Source: Geopseudomonas aromaticivorans (GTDB taxonomy: Bacteria > Pseudomonadota > Gammaproteobacteria > Pseudomonadales > Pseudomonadaceae). Taken from it: DNA of 64,000 nucleotides. Positions within the stretch are counted from its first letter, which is position 1. Every line of letters starts with the position of its first letter. A program made the translations under genes and the position numbers. The notes under the pieces are model-generated. The model ran no database searches, was not told the DNA's origin, and saw only the letters and a list, made by a program, of their open reading frames with translations. Positions 19,981 to 29,299 of the stretch are shown here, one piece after another. The stretch is taken from positions 36,613 to 100,612 of the forward strand of contig NZ_JAHRGL010000017.1 of NCBI RefSeq assembly GCF_019097855.1. The letters are read 5' to 3'.

Positions 19981-20022
19981 CCCCTCTTCTTTGAGAGGGT
20001 AAGCCGTTTACCGACAAACGGC
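19981..20022 (-). other. Two leader hairpins before the SulP gene
   Basis: Read on the minus strand, the first is GCCGTTT-N6-AAACGGC (20022-20003). The second pairs CCCTCT with AGAGGG at 19999-19982. GGAGG then lies in CGGAGGACAAGCA just before the ATG at 19959. Neither hairpin is followed by a clear T-run. They could be a weak terminator of the upstream GDT1 gene or a structured leader of sulP. Confidence 0.5.
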
Positions 20023-20108
20023 TATCGGACGGAGGTCCAACCCCGGCTTTTGTGCGCGCGTTGCGACGTGGCGGGCAGGGCGGCGGCGAGCACGCCCTGC
20101 CGCGGCCG

Positions 20109-20702
20109 TCAGCCGATCCAGCCGCTCAGGGTCGCCGCATGCCAGGCGGCATAGCCGGCCAGGGCGAGGAAGCACAGCGCGGAGATGCGGTGGATCAGGG
20201 TCATCGGCAGCTTGTCGGCCGAGAAGTGCGCGGCCAGCACCACTGGCACGTTGGCGATCAGCATGCCCAGGGTGGTGCCGGCGACCACCAGCCAGAAATA
20301 CTCGTACTGCGCGGCCAGCATCACCGTGGCGATCTGCGTCTTGTCGCCCATCTCGGCGAGGAAGAAGGCGATCAGGGTGGTGAGGAACGGCCCGTAGCGT
20401 TTGAAGTGCGAGGCTTCGTCCTCGTCGATCTGGTCGGGCACCAGCATCCAGGCGGCCACGGCGAGGAACGAGGCGGCGAGCACCCAGCTCAGGGTGGCTT
20501 CGCTGAAGAACGAGGCGACCCACTTGCCCAGCGCGCCGGCGGCGAAGTGGTTGGCGATGGTGGCGACCAGGATGCCCCAGATGATCGGCCAGGGCCTGCG
20601 GAAGCGGGCGGCGAGCAGTAGGGCGAGCAGCTGCGTCTTGTCGCCGATTTCGGCGAGGGCAACGAGGCCGGTGGGGACGAACAGGGATTGCAGGGCTTCC
20701 AT
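20109..20702 (-). CDS. TMEM165/GDT1 family manganese exporter
   Basis: A 197-residue membrane protein made of two homologous halves, each with the ion-binding motif: AEIGDKTQ (about residues 17-24) and AEMGDKTQ (about 113-120). Members export Mn2+ (or Ca2+/H+). About six membrane segments. The start is the ATG at 20702; the TTG codon just before it is in frame. A probable Mn2+ riboswitch lies 90-200 bases upstream, which supports a manganese role. Confidence 0.92.
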   Translation of the reverse strand: MEALQSLFVPTGLVALAEIGDKTQLLALLLAARFRRPWPIIWGILVATIANHFAAGALGKWVASFFSEATLSWVLAASFLAVAAWMLVPDQIDEDEASHFKRYGPFLTTLIAFFLAEMGDKTQIATVMLAAQYEYFWLVVAGTTLGMLIANVPVVLAAHFSADKLPMTLIHRISALCFLALAGYAAWHAATLSGWIG

Positions 20703-20784
20703 CAAGGATTCCAGTGGGGGCGGGTCGACGATGACATGACACGCACAGCCTGCCCGCCCCGGGTCGGCTTGTGAGTGTCATGAG

Positions 20785-20905
20785 TCTTGTCGAACCGCGG
20801 CGCCGGCGTGGCCGGTGCGGGTTGTGCGCGCCATGGTCTGCGGACCAAGTATGTTGACGCGCACGCCACCGAATCGCTCGGCGGCAGACTACTCCCTCAG
20901 GACGG
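20785..20905 (-). ncRNA. Probable yybP-ykoY manganese riboswitch
   Basis: Upstream of the GDT1-type exporter, the minus strand carries GGGAGTAG (20896-20889) and, about 30 bases on, GTCAACATACTTGG (around 20858-20845) followed by CCATGGCGCGCAC (around 20834-20822). I recognise these as the conserved loop segments of the yybP-ykoY Mn2+ aptamer known before mntP and alx in E. coli. The boundaries are approximate and I have not folded it. Mn2+ binding would be expected to raise exporter expression. Confidence 0.68.
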
Positions 20906-20955
20906 CGCGCATTGTGCCCAAGGGGGGCGCAAGAGGCAAGGCAGCGGGGGCCGTC

Positions 20956-21016
20956 GGTGCGCATGGCGCACCCTGTGGGAGGCGCCGGCCCCTGCGTAGG
21001 GTGCGCCATGCGCACC
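20956..21016. repeat. REP-like repeat R1 (GGTGCGCATGGCGCACCCTAC family), 2 units
   Basis: Two inverted units of about 20 bases, GGTGCGCATGGCGCACCCT and GTAGGGTGCGCCATGCGCACC, in facing orientation about 20 bases apart. They lie between the riboswitch leader and rsmC. This family recurs at 48.0, 48.7, 50.2, 51.1 and 57.4 kb and flanks the REP-associated transposase at 48.15 kb. Confidence 0.85.
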
Positions 21017-21025
21017 GCCATTGCG

Positions 21026-22024
21026 TCACGGACGGCGCGCCGAGTACACCCGGAAGCCGTCGCGCTCGGCCAGCAGCGTGCACGGGCCGAGATGCTTTTC
21101 GATCAGCGGCGCGTACTTGAGGAAGCTGTTGGCCACCAGGCGCAGTTCGCCACCGGGACGCAGGTGGCGGGCGGCCTCGCGCAGCAGCTGCTCGGTGGCC
21201 TGGTAGTCGGTGTGCACGCCCTGGTGGAACGGCGGGTTGCTGACGATGGCAGCCAGCTCGTGCGGGGCATCGCTGATGCCGCTGCCGGCCAGCACCTGGC
21301 CTGCGAGGCCGTTGGCGGCCAGGGTCTGGCGGCTGCTGGCGACGGCGAAGGCGTCGACGTCCAGCAGGTGCAGCCGGCTGGCCGGATAGCGGCGCTGCAA
21401 GGCGGCGCCGAGCACTCCGGCGCCGCAGCCGAAGTCGAGCAGCTCGCCCTGCGGCAGGCCGTCGAGGTGCTCCAGCAGCAGGCGCGAACCGACGTCCAGG
21501 CGGCCGTGGCTGAACACGCCGGGCAGGCTGACCACCTGCAGCTCGCCCTGCGGGGTGAGCACCGGGTAGCGGCGGGCGAGGGCGTCGAGGTCCGGCGCAG
21601 CCGGGGCCTGCTCCACCGTCACCTGCCACAGCTGGCAGTGGCGCGCGCTGTCCAGCTTGCGCGGCCGGCCGAACGGCTCCAGCTGCCTGGCGGCGCGCTC
21701 GATGCCGGCGCGCTTCTCGCCGACCAGCCACAGCGGCGCGCCGGGCAGGCGCGCGGCCAGGGCGGCGAGCAGGTAGTCGGTCAGCTCGCGCGACTTGGGC
21801 AGGAACAGCACGGCGCCGGCGAAGGCCCGTGCCGGCGCCTGGGTGCCGAACTGGCAGCGTCCCGGATAGCGCGCCTCGACGGCGCTGTGCTCGTGCCACA
21901 GCCAGCTCCAGCCGTGGGCTTCGGGCAGCACGCCGAGCAGCTCGTCGGCCGGCAGCCCGGCGAGCAGCAGGGGGCCGGTGAACAGTTCGGCCTGACGCAA
22001 CAGCACTTCGCTACGCGGATCCAT
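21026..22024 (-). CDS. rsmC: 16S rRNA (guanine1207-N2)-methyltransferase
   Basis: 332 residues. An N-terminal degenerate methyltransferase-like domain (about 1-150) precedes a catalytic Rossmann domain with the SAM loop [11 protein letters not shown] (about 190-200) and the catalytic SNPPFHQG (about 252-259), the arrangement of RsmC, which methylates N2 of G1207 in 16S rRNA. Start at the ATG of [11 protein letters not shown]. Repeats flank it on both sides. Confidence 0.93.
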   Translation of the reverse strand: MDPRSEVLLRQAELFTGPLLLAGLPADELLGVLPEAHGWSWLWHEHSAVEARYPGRCQFGTQAPARAFAGAVLFLPKSRELTDYLLAALAARLPGAPLWLVGEKRAGIERAARQLEPFGRPRKLDSARHCQLWQVTVEQAPAAPDLDALARRYPVLTPQGELQVVSLPGVFSHGRLDVGSRLLLEHLDGLPQGELLDFGCGAGVLGAALQRRYPASRLHLLDVDAFAVASSRQTLAANGLAGQVLAGSGISDAPHELAAIVSNPPFHQGVHTDYQATEQLLREAARHLRPGGELRLVANSFLKYAPLIEKHLGPCTLLAERDGFRVYSARRP

Positions 22025-22092
22025 CGGACATCTCCGGAACAAAAGGCGGGCAGATTAGGCAAAGCCCCGACGGCTGGCAAATCCGTGGCGGC

Positions 22093-22199
22093 GTAGGGTG
22101 GACAACGACCGCAGGTCTTGTCCAGCAAGGGGCCGCTGCGCAGCGCTCTCCCGTTGCCGCCGATGGTGGGAAACGCCTGCGGCGGTTTCCCACCCTACG
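22093..22199. repeat. REP-like repeat with GTAGGGTGG / CCACCCTAC ends
   Basis: Begins GTAGGGTGGACAACGACCG and ends GGTGGGAAACGCCTGC...GCGGTTTCCCACCCTAC; the right half is itself a hairpin (TGGGAAACGCC with GGCGGTTTCCCA-like complement). It lies between the starts of rsmC and the ends of the next gene. Different core from the GGTGCGC family but the same terminal GTAGGG/CCCTAC. Confidence 0.65.
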
Positions 22200-22206
22200 A
22201 GATTCG

Positions 22207-23169
22207 TTACGACACCACGCGCATCGGTGTCCCGGCGAGGAAGGCGGCGGCATTCTCCTCCAGCTGGCCGACGATGCGCTGGCGCGCCTCGCGGCTGCCC
22301 CAGGCGCTGTGCGGGGTGACGATCAGCCGCGGGATGTCGGCGGCCAGCAGCGGGTTGCCGTCCCTGGGCGGCTCGACGCTGAGCACGTCGGTAGCCGCGC
22401 CGCCGAGATGACCGGCGCGCAGGGCGTCGGCCAGCGCCTGCTCGTCGACCAGGCCGCCGCGGGCGGTATTGATCAGGAAGGCGCCGGGCTTCATCAGGCC
22501 CAGCTCGCGCGCGCCGATCAGGTTGCGCGTCTGCTCGGTCAGCGGGCAGTGCAGGGTCAGTGCATCGACCTGCGGCAGCAGCTCATCCAGCGGCAGGCGG
22601 CCGTCCACGGCCTGGCGCCCCGGCAGCAGGCCGAGCAGCACGCGCATGCCGAAGGCGCGCGCCAGCTGCGCTACCGCGCTGCCCAGCTCGCCGTGGCCGA
22701 GCAGGCCGAGGGTCTTGCCCTCCAGCTCGACGATCGGGAAGTCGAGCAGGCAGAACTGGCTGGACTGCTGCCAGCGCCCGGCGCGCACCGCGGCCTGGTA
22801 GTCGGGGAGGCGGGTGGCCAGGGCGAGCAGCAGCATCAGGGTGTGCTGGGCCACCGAAGGGGTGCCATAGCCCTGGCAATTGCACACGGTGACGCCGTGG
22901 GCGCGGGCGGCGGCCAGGTCTACGTTGTTGGTGCCGGTGGCGGCGATCAGCACCAGCTTGAGCTCGGGGCAGGCGGCAAAGGTGGCGGCGTCGATCATGA
23001 CCTTGTTGCTGATCGCCACCTGGGCGCCCTGCAGGCGTGCGGCCACCTGCTGCGGCGCGGTCTGCGCGTGCAGTTCCAGCTCGGCGAACAGCAAGCGCAA
23101 CGGCGTCAGGTCGAGGTCGCCAAGGTCGAGGGAGGGATGGTCGAGAAATACGGCGCGGATGGCGGTCAT
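22207..23169 (-). CDS. D-2-hydroxyacid dehydrogenase (glycerate/hydroxypyruvate reductase-like)
   Basis: 320 residues, D-isomer-specific 2-hydroxyacid dehydrogenase. The NAD loop GHGELGSA lies at about 153-160. The catalytic triad is visible: Arg in NTARGGLVDE, Glu in DVLSVEPP and His in TPHSAWG. Closest in pattern to HprA-type hydroxypyruvate/glyoxylate reductases, though the substrate is inferred. The start at 23169 (MTAIRAVFLDHPSLDLG) fits the family N-terminus. Confidence 0.9.
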   Translation of the reverse strand: MTAIRAVFLDHPSLDLGDLDLTPLRLLFAELELHAQTAPQQVAARLQGAQVAISNKVMIDAATFAACPELKLVLIAATGTNNVDLAAARAHGVTVCNCQGYGTPSVAQHTLMLLLALATRLPDYQAAVRAGRWQQSSQFCLLDFPIVELEGKTLGLLGHGELGSAVAQLARAFGMRVLLGLLPGRQAVDGRLPLDELLPQVDALTLHCPLTEQTRNLIGARELGLMKPGAFLINTARGGLVDEQALADALRAGHLGGAATDVLSVEPPRDGNPLLAADIPRLIVTPHSAWGSREARQRIVGQLEENAAAFLAGTPMRVVS

Positions 23170-23312
23170 GCGAAGGCAGTTCCTGGGCGGGTGAGGGCGG
23201 GCGCCGCCGTGGGCTGGCTGGCGCGCTATCATCCCAGCAGCCTAGCGGAAAGCGCCGGCCGATTGCAGCCGCTGCCGCCCGTGGCGTTGGCCGAGCCAGC
23301 CGGGGAGGCTGC

Positions 23313-23987
23313 ATGTACTGGTCGGAATTTCTCACCGTGGCGCTGATCCACCTGCTCGCCGTGGCCAGTCCGGGGCCGGATTTTGCCGTGGTGATCCACG
23401 AGAGCGTCAGCCACGGCCGCCGCGCCGGGCTGTTCACCGCGCTGGGCGTGGGCAGCGGCATCTTTCTGCACGTGGCCTATTCGCTGCTCGGCATCGGCCT
23501 GATCGTCGCGCAGTCGGCGGCGTTGTTCGCCGTACTCAAGTGGCTGGCGGCGGCCTATCTGCTGTACCTCGGCTGGCACGCCCTGCAGGCCCGCCCAGCC
23601 GATCCGGCCGCGCTGCGGGCGCTGGCCGCCAGCGCCGCGCCCAGCGGCCGCAGCGCCTTCGCCACCGGGCTGCTGACCAACGCGCTGAACCCCAAGGTCA
23701 CCCTGTTCTTCCTCTCGGTGTTCACCGTGGTGATCGACCCGCACACGCCGCGGCTGATCCAGACCGGCTACGGCCTCTACCTGATGTTCGCCACCACGGG
23801 CTTCTTCTGCGCCATGGCGCTGCTGTTCAGCCTGTCTCGCGTGCGCAGCGGGTTCGCGCGCATGGGCCACTGGTTCGACCGGCTGATGGGCGCGGTGCTG
23901 ATTGCGCTGGGCCTGCGGCTGGCACTGGGCGAGCTGCTCTCCGCGAGCCTGTTCAGCCTCTGCTGCGCGTCGGCCATGCTGCGTTGA
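23313..23987 (+). CDS. LysE family translocator
   Basis: A 224-residue inner-membrane amino-acid exporter of the LysE/RhtB superfamily with six hydrophobic segments and the family motif ASPGPDFAVVIHESVSHGRRAGLFTALGV (residues 18 onward), plus TNALNPKVTLFFLS. The exported amino acid is unknown. GGGGAGG precedes the ATG at 23313. It stands alone between the divergent dehydrogenase gene and the DUF1302 gene. Confidence 0.92.
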   Translation: MYWSEFLTVALIHLLAVASPGPDFAVVIHESVSHGRRAGLFTALGVGSGIFLHVAYSLLGIGLIVAQSAALFAVLKWLAAAYLLYLGWHALQARPADPAALRALAASAAPSGRSAFATGLLTNALNPKVTLFFLSVFTVVIDPHTPRLIQTGYGLYLMFATTGFFCAMALLFSLSRVRSGFARMGHWFDRLMGAVLIALGLRLALGELLSASLFSLCCASAMLR

Positions 23988-24101
23988 CGTCGATTTCGCC
24001 TTGCCTGGGTCGATGACGAACCCGCAGCCGGCGCGCTTGTCCGATAATGCCGGGCGCCGATGGCGTGCAGCGGAGCTGAACAGAAAGATGGAAGCGTGTT
24101 G

Positions 24102-25928
24102 ATGAGCAGAATCCAACCGGCCCGACGCCTGGCCGGACTGGCGCTGGGCGCCACGCTGGCCGTTCCGGCCGGCGCGGTGCCGTTCAATCTCGGCGCCGTC
24201 GAGGGGCAGTTCGACTCCAGCCTGTCGCTGGGCGCCAGCTGGTCCACGGCCGCTGTCGACCGGGAGCTGATCGGCGCCAACAACGGCGGCCGCGGCCTGG
24301 CGCAGAGCGGCGACGATGGCCGCCTGAACTTCAAGCGTGGCGAAACCTTCGCCAAGCGCTTCACCGGCGTCCACGGTCTGGAGCTGCGCCGCGGCGACAG
24401 CGGCCTGTTCCTGCGCGGCCGCTACTGGTACGACGTCGAGCTGCAGGACGAGGGCCGGCCGTTCAAGGACCTCGACGACCACGGCCGCAGGGCGGGTGCG
24501 CAGGCTGCCGGCGCGCAGCTGCTGGACGCCTTCGTCTACCGCAACTACCGCCTCGGCGAGCGCCCCGGCAGCGTGCGCCTCGGCCAGCAGGTGGTCAGCT
24601 GGGGCGAGAGCCGCCTGCTGCCGGGCGGCATCGACGTCATCAACCCGCTCGATGTCGCCGCCCGGCGCCGGCCCGGTGCGCAGCTGCGCGACGGCCTGCT
24701 GCCGGTCAACCTGCTGCATGTCGCGCAGAACCTGAGCGACGCGCTGGCGCTGGAGGCCTTCTACCAGCTGGAGTGGGAGCCGACGGCGGGGGACAACTGC
24801 GGCAGCTTCTTCGCACAGTCCGACCTGCTGGCCAACGGCTGCGTGGACAACCTGCGCGTGCTGAACAGTCGCGCCGCGCTGTCGCCCGGCACCCTGGCCA
24901 GCCTGGCGGCGGCCGGTGTCGCGGTCGATGGCGAGGGCGTGCTGATGCGCCGCGCGGCCAACCGCAACGCCGCCGACGCCGGCCAGTTCGGCGTGGCCCT
25001 GCGCTACTTCGTCGCGCCGCTGGATACCCAGTTCGCCGGCTACTTCATCAACTACCACAGCCGCGCGCCGCTGCTCGGCGCCACGGCCGCCGGCCCCGAG
25101 GCCTTCCGTGCCGGGCTGCCGGCCGAGCTGGCGCCCTTGCTGGCGGCCGGCAAGGCGCAGTATTTCCTCGACTACCCCGAGGACATCCGCCTCTACGGCC
25201 TGAGCTTCGCCACCACCCTGGCCGGCGGCAGCCAGTGGCGCGGCGAACTCAGCTACCGGCCCAATGCGCCGCTGCAGCTGAGCATCGTCGATGTGCTCAA
25301 TGCCACCCGCACGCCGCTGGATGCCGATCTTTCGCCGCTGCAGGCGCGGCCCGGCGAGGACATCCCCGGCTACCGGCGCCACGCCGTCACCCAGCTGCAC
25401 ACCGGCCTGACCCACATCTTCGACAATGTCATGGGCGCCAGCCGCCTGACCCTGGACGGCGAGCTGGGCTGGAGCCACGTCGGCGGCCTGAATAGCCGCG
25501 GGCCGCGTCGCTACGGCCGCGACCCAGTGTTCGGCCCCGGCCCGCTGGCGAACGGCGGCTGCGAGGCCCTCAACGCCGCCACCCTCGGCAGCGCCACGGC
25601 GCGCAACGTCGGCCGCTACTGCGCGAACGACGGCTTCACCACCCGCGACGCCTGGGGTTATCGCCTGCGTGCGGTCTGGGAGTACGACAAGGCCATTGCC
25701 GGCATCGACCTGCGGCCGAATCTCGGCTGGGCCCACGACGTGCGCGGCTATTCGCCGGCCCCCGACGCCACCTTCGAGGAGGGGCGCAAGGCGATCAGCC
25801 TCGGCCTGGACGCCGACTACCTGGACACCTACACGGCCAGCCTGGCCTACACCGATTTCTTCGGCGGCCGCTACAGCACCCAGGGCGATCGTGACTTCCT
25901 GGCCCTCGAACTGGGCCTGCGCTTCTGA
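24102..25928 (+). CDS. DUF1302 family outer-membrane protein
   Basis: 608 residues with a signal peptide (ARRLAGLALGATLAVPAGA) and a long beta-rich region typical of DUF1302: FDSSLSLGASWS, RLGQQVVSWGESRLLPGGIDVINPLD and a C-terminal aromatic LALELGLRF. DUF1302 proteins are predicted outer-membrane barrels often paired with DUF1329 and linked to hydrophobic-compound metabolism. No DUF1329 gene is next to this one. Start chosen at the ATG at 24102 just before SRIQPARR. Confidence 0.87.
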   Translation: MSRIQPARRLAGLALGATLAVPAGAVPFNLGAVEGQFDSSLSLGASWSTAAVDRELIGANNGGRGLAQSGDDGRLNFKRGETFAKRFTGVHGLELRRGDSGLFLRGRYWYDVELQDEGRPFKDLDDHGRRAGAQAAGAQLLDAFVYRNYRLGERPGSVRLGQQVVSWGESRLLPGGIDVINPLDVAARRRPGAQLRDGLLPVNLLHVAQNLSDALALEAFYQLEWEPTAGDNCGSFFAQSDLLANGCVDNLRVLNSRAALSPGTLASLAAAGVAVDGEGVLMRRAANRNAADAGQFGVALRYFVAPLDTQFAGYFINYHSRAPLLGATAAGPEAFRAGLPAELAPLLAAGKAQYFLDYPEDIRLYGLSFATTLAGGSQWRGELSYRPNAPLQLSIVDVLNATRTPLDADLSPLQARPGEDIPGYRRHAVTQLHTGLTHIFDNVMGASRLTLDGELGWSHVGGLNSRGPRRYGRDPVFGPGPLANGGCEALNAATLGSATARNVGRYCANDGFTTRDAWGYRLRAVWEYDKAIAGIDLRPNLGWAHDVRGYSPAPDATFEEGRKAISLGLDADYLDTYTASLAYTDFFGGRYSTQGDRDFLALELGLRF

Positions 25929-26060
25929 CTTCGACGCGGCGCACAGTCGCAGGCGCCGCCCAGGTCATCGCCTTGACATTGCGGGGATATTGCAAAAAGC
26001 TGCGCGGCAGGGCCGGCAAGGTCGCCGGCCTGCGTCATCACATTGAAGAAGAGATCGAAC

Positions 26061-26549
26061 ATGAAACGGATTCTGCTGGGTTCCCTGCTCGCCGCCGCCT
26101 CCCTCAACGCTTTCGCCGAAGCACCGGGCGGCCCGGGTTGCGGCTGGGGCAACATGCTGTTCGAAGGCCAGCGCGGCCTGCCCTCCCACCTGGTCGCCTC
26201 GACCACCAACGGCACTTCCGGCAACGCCACCTTCGGCATGACCTCTGGCACCAACGGCTGCTCCACCAAGGGCGCGCTGCGCTACGACGGCAAGTCGATG
26301 CTGGTGCTGAGCAGCATCATGACCGAGCTGTCCGAAGACATGGCCAAGGGCGAGGGCGAAGCCCTGACCACCTACGCCGTGGTGCTCGGCGTGCAGCCGC
26401 AGGACCGCGCGCACTTCGCCGCCGTGACCCACCAGCACTTCGCCCAAATCTTCAGCTCTGCCGACGTCACCGCCGAGCAGGTGCACGCCGCCACCCTGGC
26501 CGTGCTGAAGCAGGACGCGCGCCTGGCCCAGTACGCCGACAAGGCCTGA
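26061..26549 (+). CDS. DUF3015 family periplasmic protein
   Basis: 162 residues with a cleavable signal (KRILLGSLLAAASLNAFA) and the DUF3015 pattern CGWGNMLFEGQRGLPSHLVASTTNGTSGNATFGMTSG with conserved cysteines. The function is unknown. A purine-rich AGAAGAGAT stretch precedes the ATG at 26061. It is followed by a terminator and then by the DUF4105 gene. Confidence 0.9.
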   Translation: MKRILLGSLLAAASLNAFAEAPGGPGCGWGNMLFEGQRGLPSHLVASTTNGTSGNATFGMTSGTNGCSTKGALRYDGKSMLVLSSIMTELSEDMAKGEGEALTTYAVVLGVQPQDRAHFAAVTHQHFAQIFSSADVTAEQVHAATLAVLKQDARLAQYADKA

Positions 26550-26587
26550 CCCGCCGCGGGCGCTCCCGCGGCGCCCGTCCTTTCCGG

Positions 26588-26614
26588 GTGCCCGCTGCGG
26601 CGGGCACTTTCGTG
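26588..26614 (+). terminator. Rho-independent terminator after the DUF3015 gene
   Basis: Perfect 8-base stem GTGCCCGC (26588-26595) with GCGGGCAC (26600-26607), a TGCG loop, followed by TTTCGTGTTT. It ends 22 bases before the DUF4105 start, so it probably lets some read-through or insulates the two. Confidence 0.75.
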
Positions 26615-26635
26615 TTTCCCGCGCCACGGCTCCCC

Positions 26636-28492
26636 ATGCTCCGACGTCTGCTTCCCCTCCTGCTGTGCGGCCTCTGCACCGTGCTGCAGGCCGCTCCGCA
26701 ACTCGCCCCTGCCCGCCTGCAAGCCCTGGCCGCCGAGCCGTTCTGGCTCGCCCTCGGCCACTACGAGCGCGGCAAGCTGGGCGGCTGGCGCAGCTACGTC
26801 GACGACGACGAATTCTTCCTCGCCGCCAGCGGCGCCGAGGACCCGGCCGCCGAGCTGGCGGCCACCTTCGAGGCGCTGTATCGCCCGGCGGCCCTCGGCG
26901 ACCGCCATCCGCAGTGTCGCTATCCGGCGCGTACCCGCTGGCTGCGCGAGCAGCTGGCACTGGACGACCTGCCGGCGCCGGCGTGCCCCGAGTTCGCCGC
27001 CTGGTACGCCGACATCGCCCCGCACAGCACCGTGCTGGTGTTCCCCGCCGCCTACCTCAACAGCCCCTCGTCGATGTTCGGCCACACCCTGCTGCGCGTC
27101 GACCAGGCCGACATCGACCGCCAGGGCAGCCCGCTGCTCAGCTATGCGCTGAACTTCGGCGCCTACATCGAGGGCATGGACAACAGCATCCTGTATGCCT
27201 GGAAGGGCCTGATGGGCGGCTACCCCGGGTTGTTCGCGCTGATGCCCTACCGCGAGAAGATCGGCGAATACAGCCGTCTGGAAAACCGCGACCTGTGGGA
27301 GTACCGGCTGAACCTGACGGCCGTGGAAACCGGCCGCCTGCTCGAACACGTGTGGGAGCTGCGGCAGATCCAGTTCGACTACTTCTTCTTCGACGAGAAC
27401 TGCTCCTACCGCCTGCTCGAGCTGCTGGAAATCGCTCGGCCGGGGCTGCAGCTGACCGAGGACTTCCCGCTCACCGCGATCCCCGCCGACACCGTGCGCG
27501 CGGTGAAGAACGCCGGGCTGATCGAACGCATCGACTACCGCCCCTCGCGCGAGCGCGAGCTGCTGGCGCGCGCCGCACCGCTCGAAGCGGCCGAGCAGGG
27601 CTGGGTGCAGCGCCTGGCCGCGGACAGCAGGGCGCTGCAGGACGCCGGCTACCAGGCGCTGCCGACCGAGCGCCGCGCGCTGATCGAGGACGGCGCCTAC
27701 CGCCTGCTGCGCTACCAGGCCAGCGGCGCGGAGCGCGATCCGGCCAGCGCGGCGCGCAGCTACCGCCTGCTGCAGGCGATCAACCGCAACCCGCCGCCGC
27801 GCCTGGAGGTCGAGCGCCCGATCCTGCCGGAAGACGGCCACCAGTCGCGCACCTGGCAGCTCGGCGTGGGCAGCCGCGACGACCGCGCCTTCGCCGAATA
27901 CGGCCTGCGCATGGCCTACCACGATCTGCTCGACAACCTCGACGGCTTTCCCCTCGGCGCGCAGATCGAGATTGCCCAGCTCAGGCTGCGCCAGTACCAG
28001 GGCAACCACTGGCAGCTGCAGCAACTGGAGCTGGCCGGCATCCGTTCGCTGACCCCGCGCAACCGGCTGCTCAAGCCCTGGTCCTGGCAGGTCGCCGGCG
28101 GCCTGGAGCGGGTGCCCGGCGAAGGCGGCGAGGAGCGCCTGGTCGGCCACCTCAACGGCGGCGCCGGCGGCAGCTGGCAACTGGGCGAGGAACTGCTCGG
28201 CTTTGCCCTGGCCACCGTGCGCCTCGAACAGAACCGCGACTTCGCCGCCTGGCTCAGCCCGGCGGCCGGCTTCGACGGCGGCCTGCTGTGGCGCAACCGC
28301 GCCGGCAACCTGCTGCTGGAGGCCCAGGGCGACTACTTCCACAACGGCGAGGTGCGTCGCCGCCTGAGCCTGGCCCAGCAGCTGGAGCTGGGCGACAACC
28401 TCGGTCTGCGCCTGTCGGCCGCGCGCGAGTTCAGCCAGTGGGCGCCGCCGGTCAACGAGGTCCAGCTGCAGCTGCGCTGGTATTACTACTGA
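26636..28492 (+). CDS. DUF4105 family envelope protein
   Basis: 618 residues with a signal peptide (LRRLLPLLLCGLCTVLQA). The central part holds the DUF4105 core: FPAAYLNSPSSMFGHTLLRVD, FFDENCSYRLLELLEIARP (conserved Asn-Cys, papain-like/NlpC-type arrangement). The C-terminal third is beta-rich with alternating residues ending LQLRWYYY, suggesting an outer-membrane barrel. The function is unknown. The frame is open far upstream, but only over the DUF3015 gene. Confidence 0.87.
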   Translation: MLRRLLPLLLCGLCTVLQAAPQLAPARLQALAAEPFWLALGHYERGKLGGWRSYVDDDEFFLAASGAEDPAAELAATFEALYRPAALGDRHPQCRYPARTRWLREQLALDDLPAPACPEFAAWYADIAPHSTVLVFPAAYLNSPSSMFGHTLLRVDQADIDRQGSPLLSYALNFGAYIEGMDNSILYAWKGLMGGYPGLFALMPYREKIGEYSRLENRDLWEYRLNLTAVETGRLLEHVWELRQIQFDYFFFDENCSYRLLELLEIARPGLQLTEDFPLTAIPADTVRAVKNAGLIERIDYRPSRERELLARAAPLEAAEQGWVQRLAADSRALQDAGYQALPTERRALIEDGAYRLLRYQASGAERDPASAARSYRLLQAINRNPPPRLEVERPILPEDGHQSRTWQLGVGSRDDRAFAEYGLRMAYHDLLDNLDGFPLGAQIEIAQLRLRQYQGNHWQLQQLELAGIRSLTPRNRLLKPWSWQVAGGLERVPGEGGEERLVGHLNGGAGGSWQLGEELLGFALATVRLEQNRDFAAWLSPAAGFDGGLLWRNRAGNLLLEAQGDYFHNGEVRRRLSLAQQLELGDNLGLRLSAAREFSQWAPPVNEVQLQLRWYYY

Positions 28493-28565
28493 GGTGCGCC
28501 GTGGGGGCCGAAATTTCCGGCGCAGTGTGACAAAGTAGCGCCATCCACGATTCCGGAGCCCTGCC

Positions 28566-29207
28566 ATGACCGCCCAGCCCGCGCTGATCCGCGAAACCTT
28601 CCCCGTCGGGCCGTTGCAGTGCAACTGCACCATCATCGGCGACCCGCTGACCAAGAAGGCCATCGTCGTCGATCCGGGTGGCGATCCGGAGCTGATCATG
28701 GCGCGCCTGGACAAGCACGGCCTCAAGGTGGTGAGCATCATCCACACCCATGCCCACCTCGATCACTTCCTCGCCGCCGGCGAGATGAAGAAGCGCACCG
28801 GGGCGAGCCTGCACCTGCACAAGGACGACCAGTTCCTCTGGGACGGCCTGGAGATGCAGTGCCGCATGTTCGGCGTGCCCTACACGCCGATGCCGGCGCC
28901 GGACCAGTGGTTGGCCGACGACGAGGAACTGGCCTGCGGCTGCGGCGTGGCGCTGCACACTCCGGGGCACACACCGGGCTCGATGAGCTTCTGGTTCGCC
29001 GAGGCCAAGCTGCTGATCGCCGGCGACACCCTGTTCCGCCGCGGCATCGGCCGCACCGACCTGTGGGGCGGCGACTACGCCACCATCGAACGCTCGATCA
29101 AACAGCGCCTGTATCGCCTCGACGAGGATGCGACCGTGATCACAGGTCACGGCCCGCAGACTACGCTGGGCGAGGAAATGCGCGAAAATCCGTTTATCCG
29201 TGCCTGA
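28566..29207 (+). CDS. MBL-fold hydrolase, glyoxalase II-like (YcbL type)
   Basis: 213 residues with the metallo-beta-lactamase zinc motif HTHAHLDH (about residues 59-66), GHTPGSMSFW, IAGDTLFRRGIGRTDLWGG and the terminal VITGHGPQTTLGEE. It probably hydrolyses a thioester such as S-lactoylglutathione; YcbL-type enzymes are the short, one-domain form. Monocistronic; RBS GGAG before the ATG at 28566. Confidence 0.92.
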   Translation: MTAQPALIRETFPVGPLQCNCTIIGDPLTKKAIVVDPGGDPELIMARLDKHGLKVVSIIHTHAHLDHFLAAGEMKKRTGASLHLHKDDQFLWDGLEMQCRMFGVPYTPMPAPDQWLADDEELACGCGVALHTPGHTPGSMSFWFAEAKLLIAGDTLFRRGIGRTDLWGGDYATIERSIKQRLYRLDEDATVITGHGPQTTLGEEMRENPFIRA

Positions 29208-29299
29208 GGAGCAGGTCGGCGGGAATTTATTGCCGCCACTCGCCTCTAATGGCCAGATGCCTGCAACAGCGGGCCAGAATTGTTCAAGGAGAACCACCC

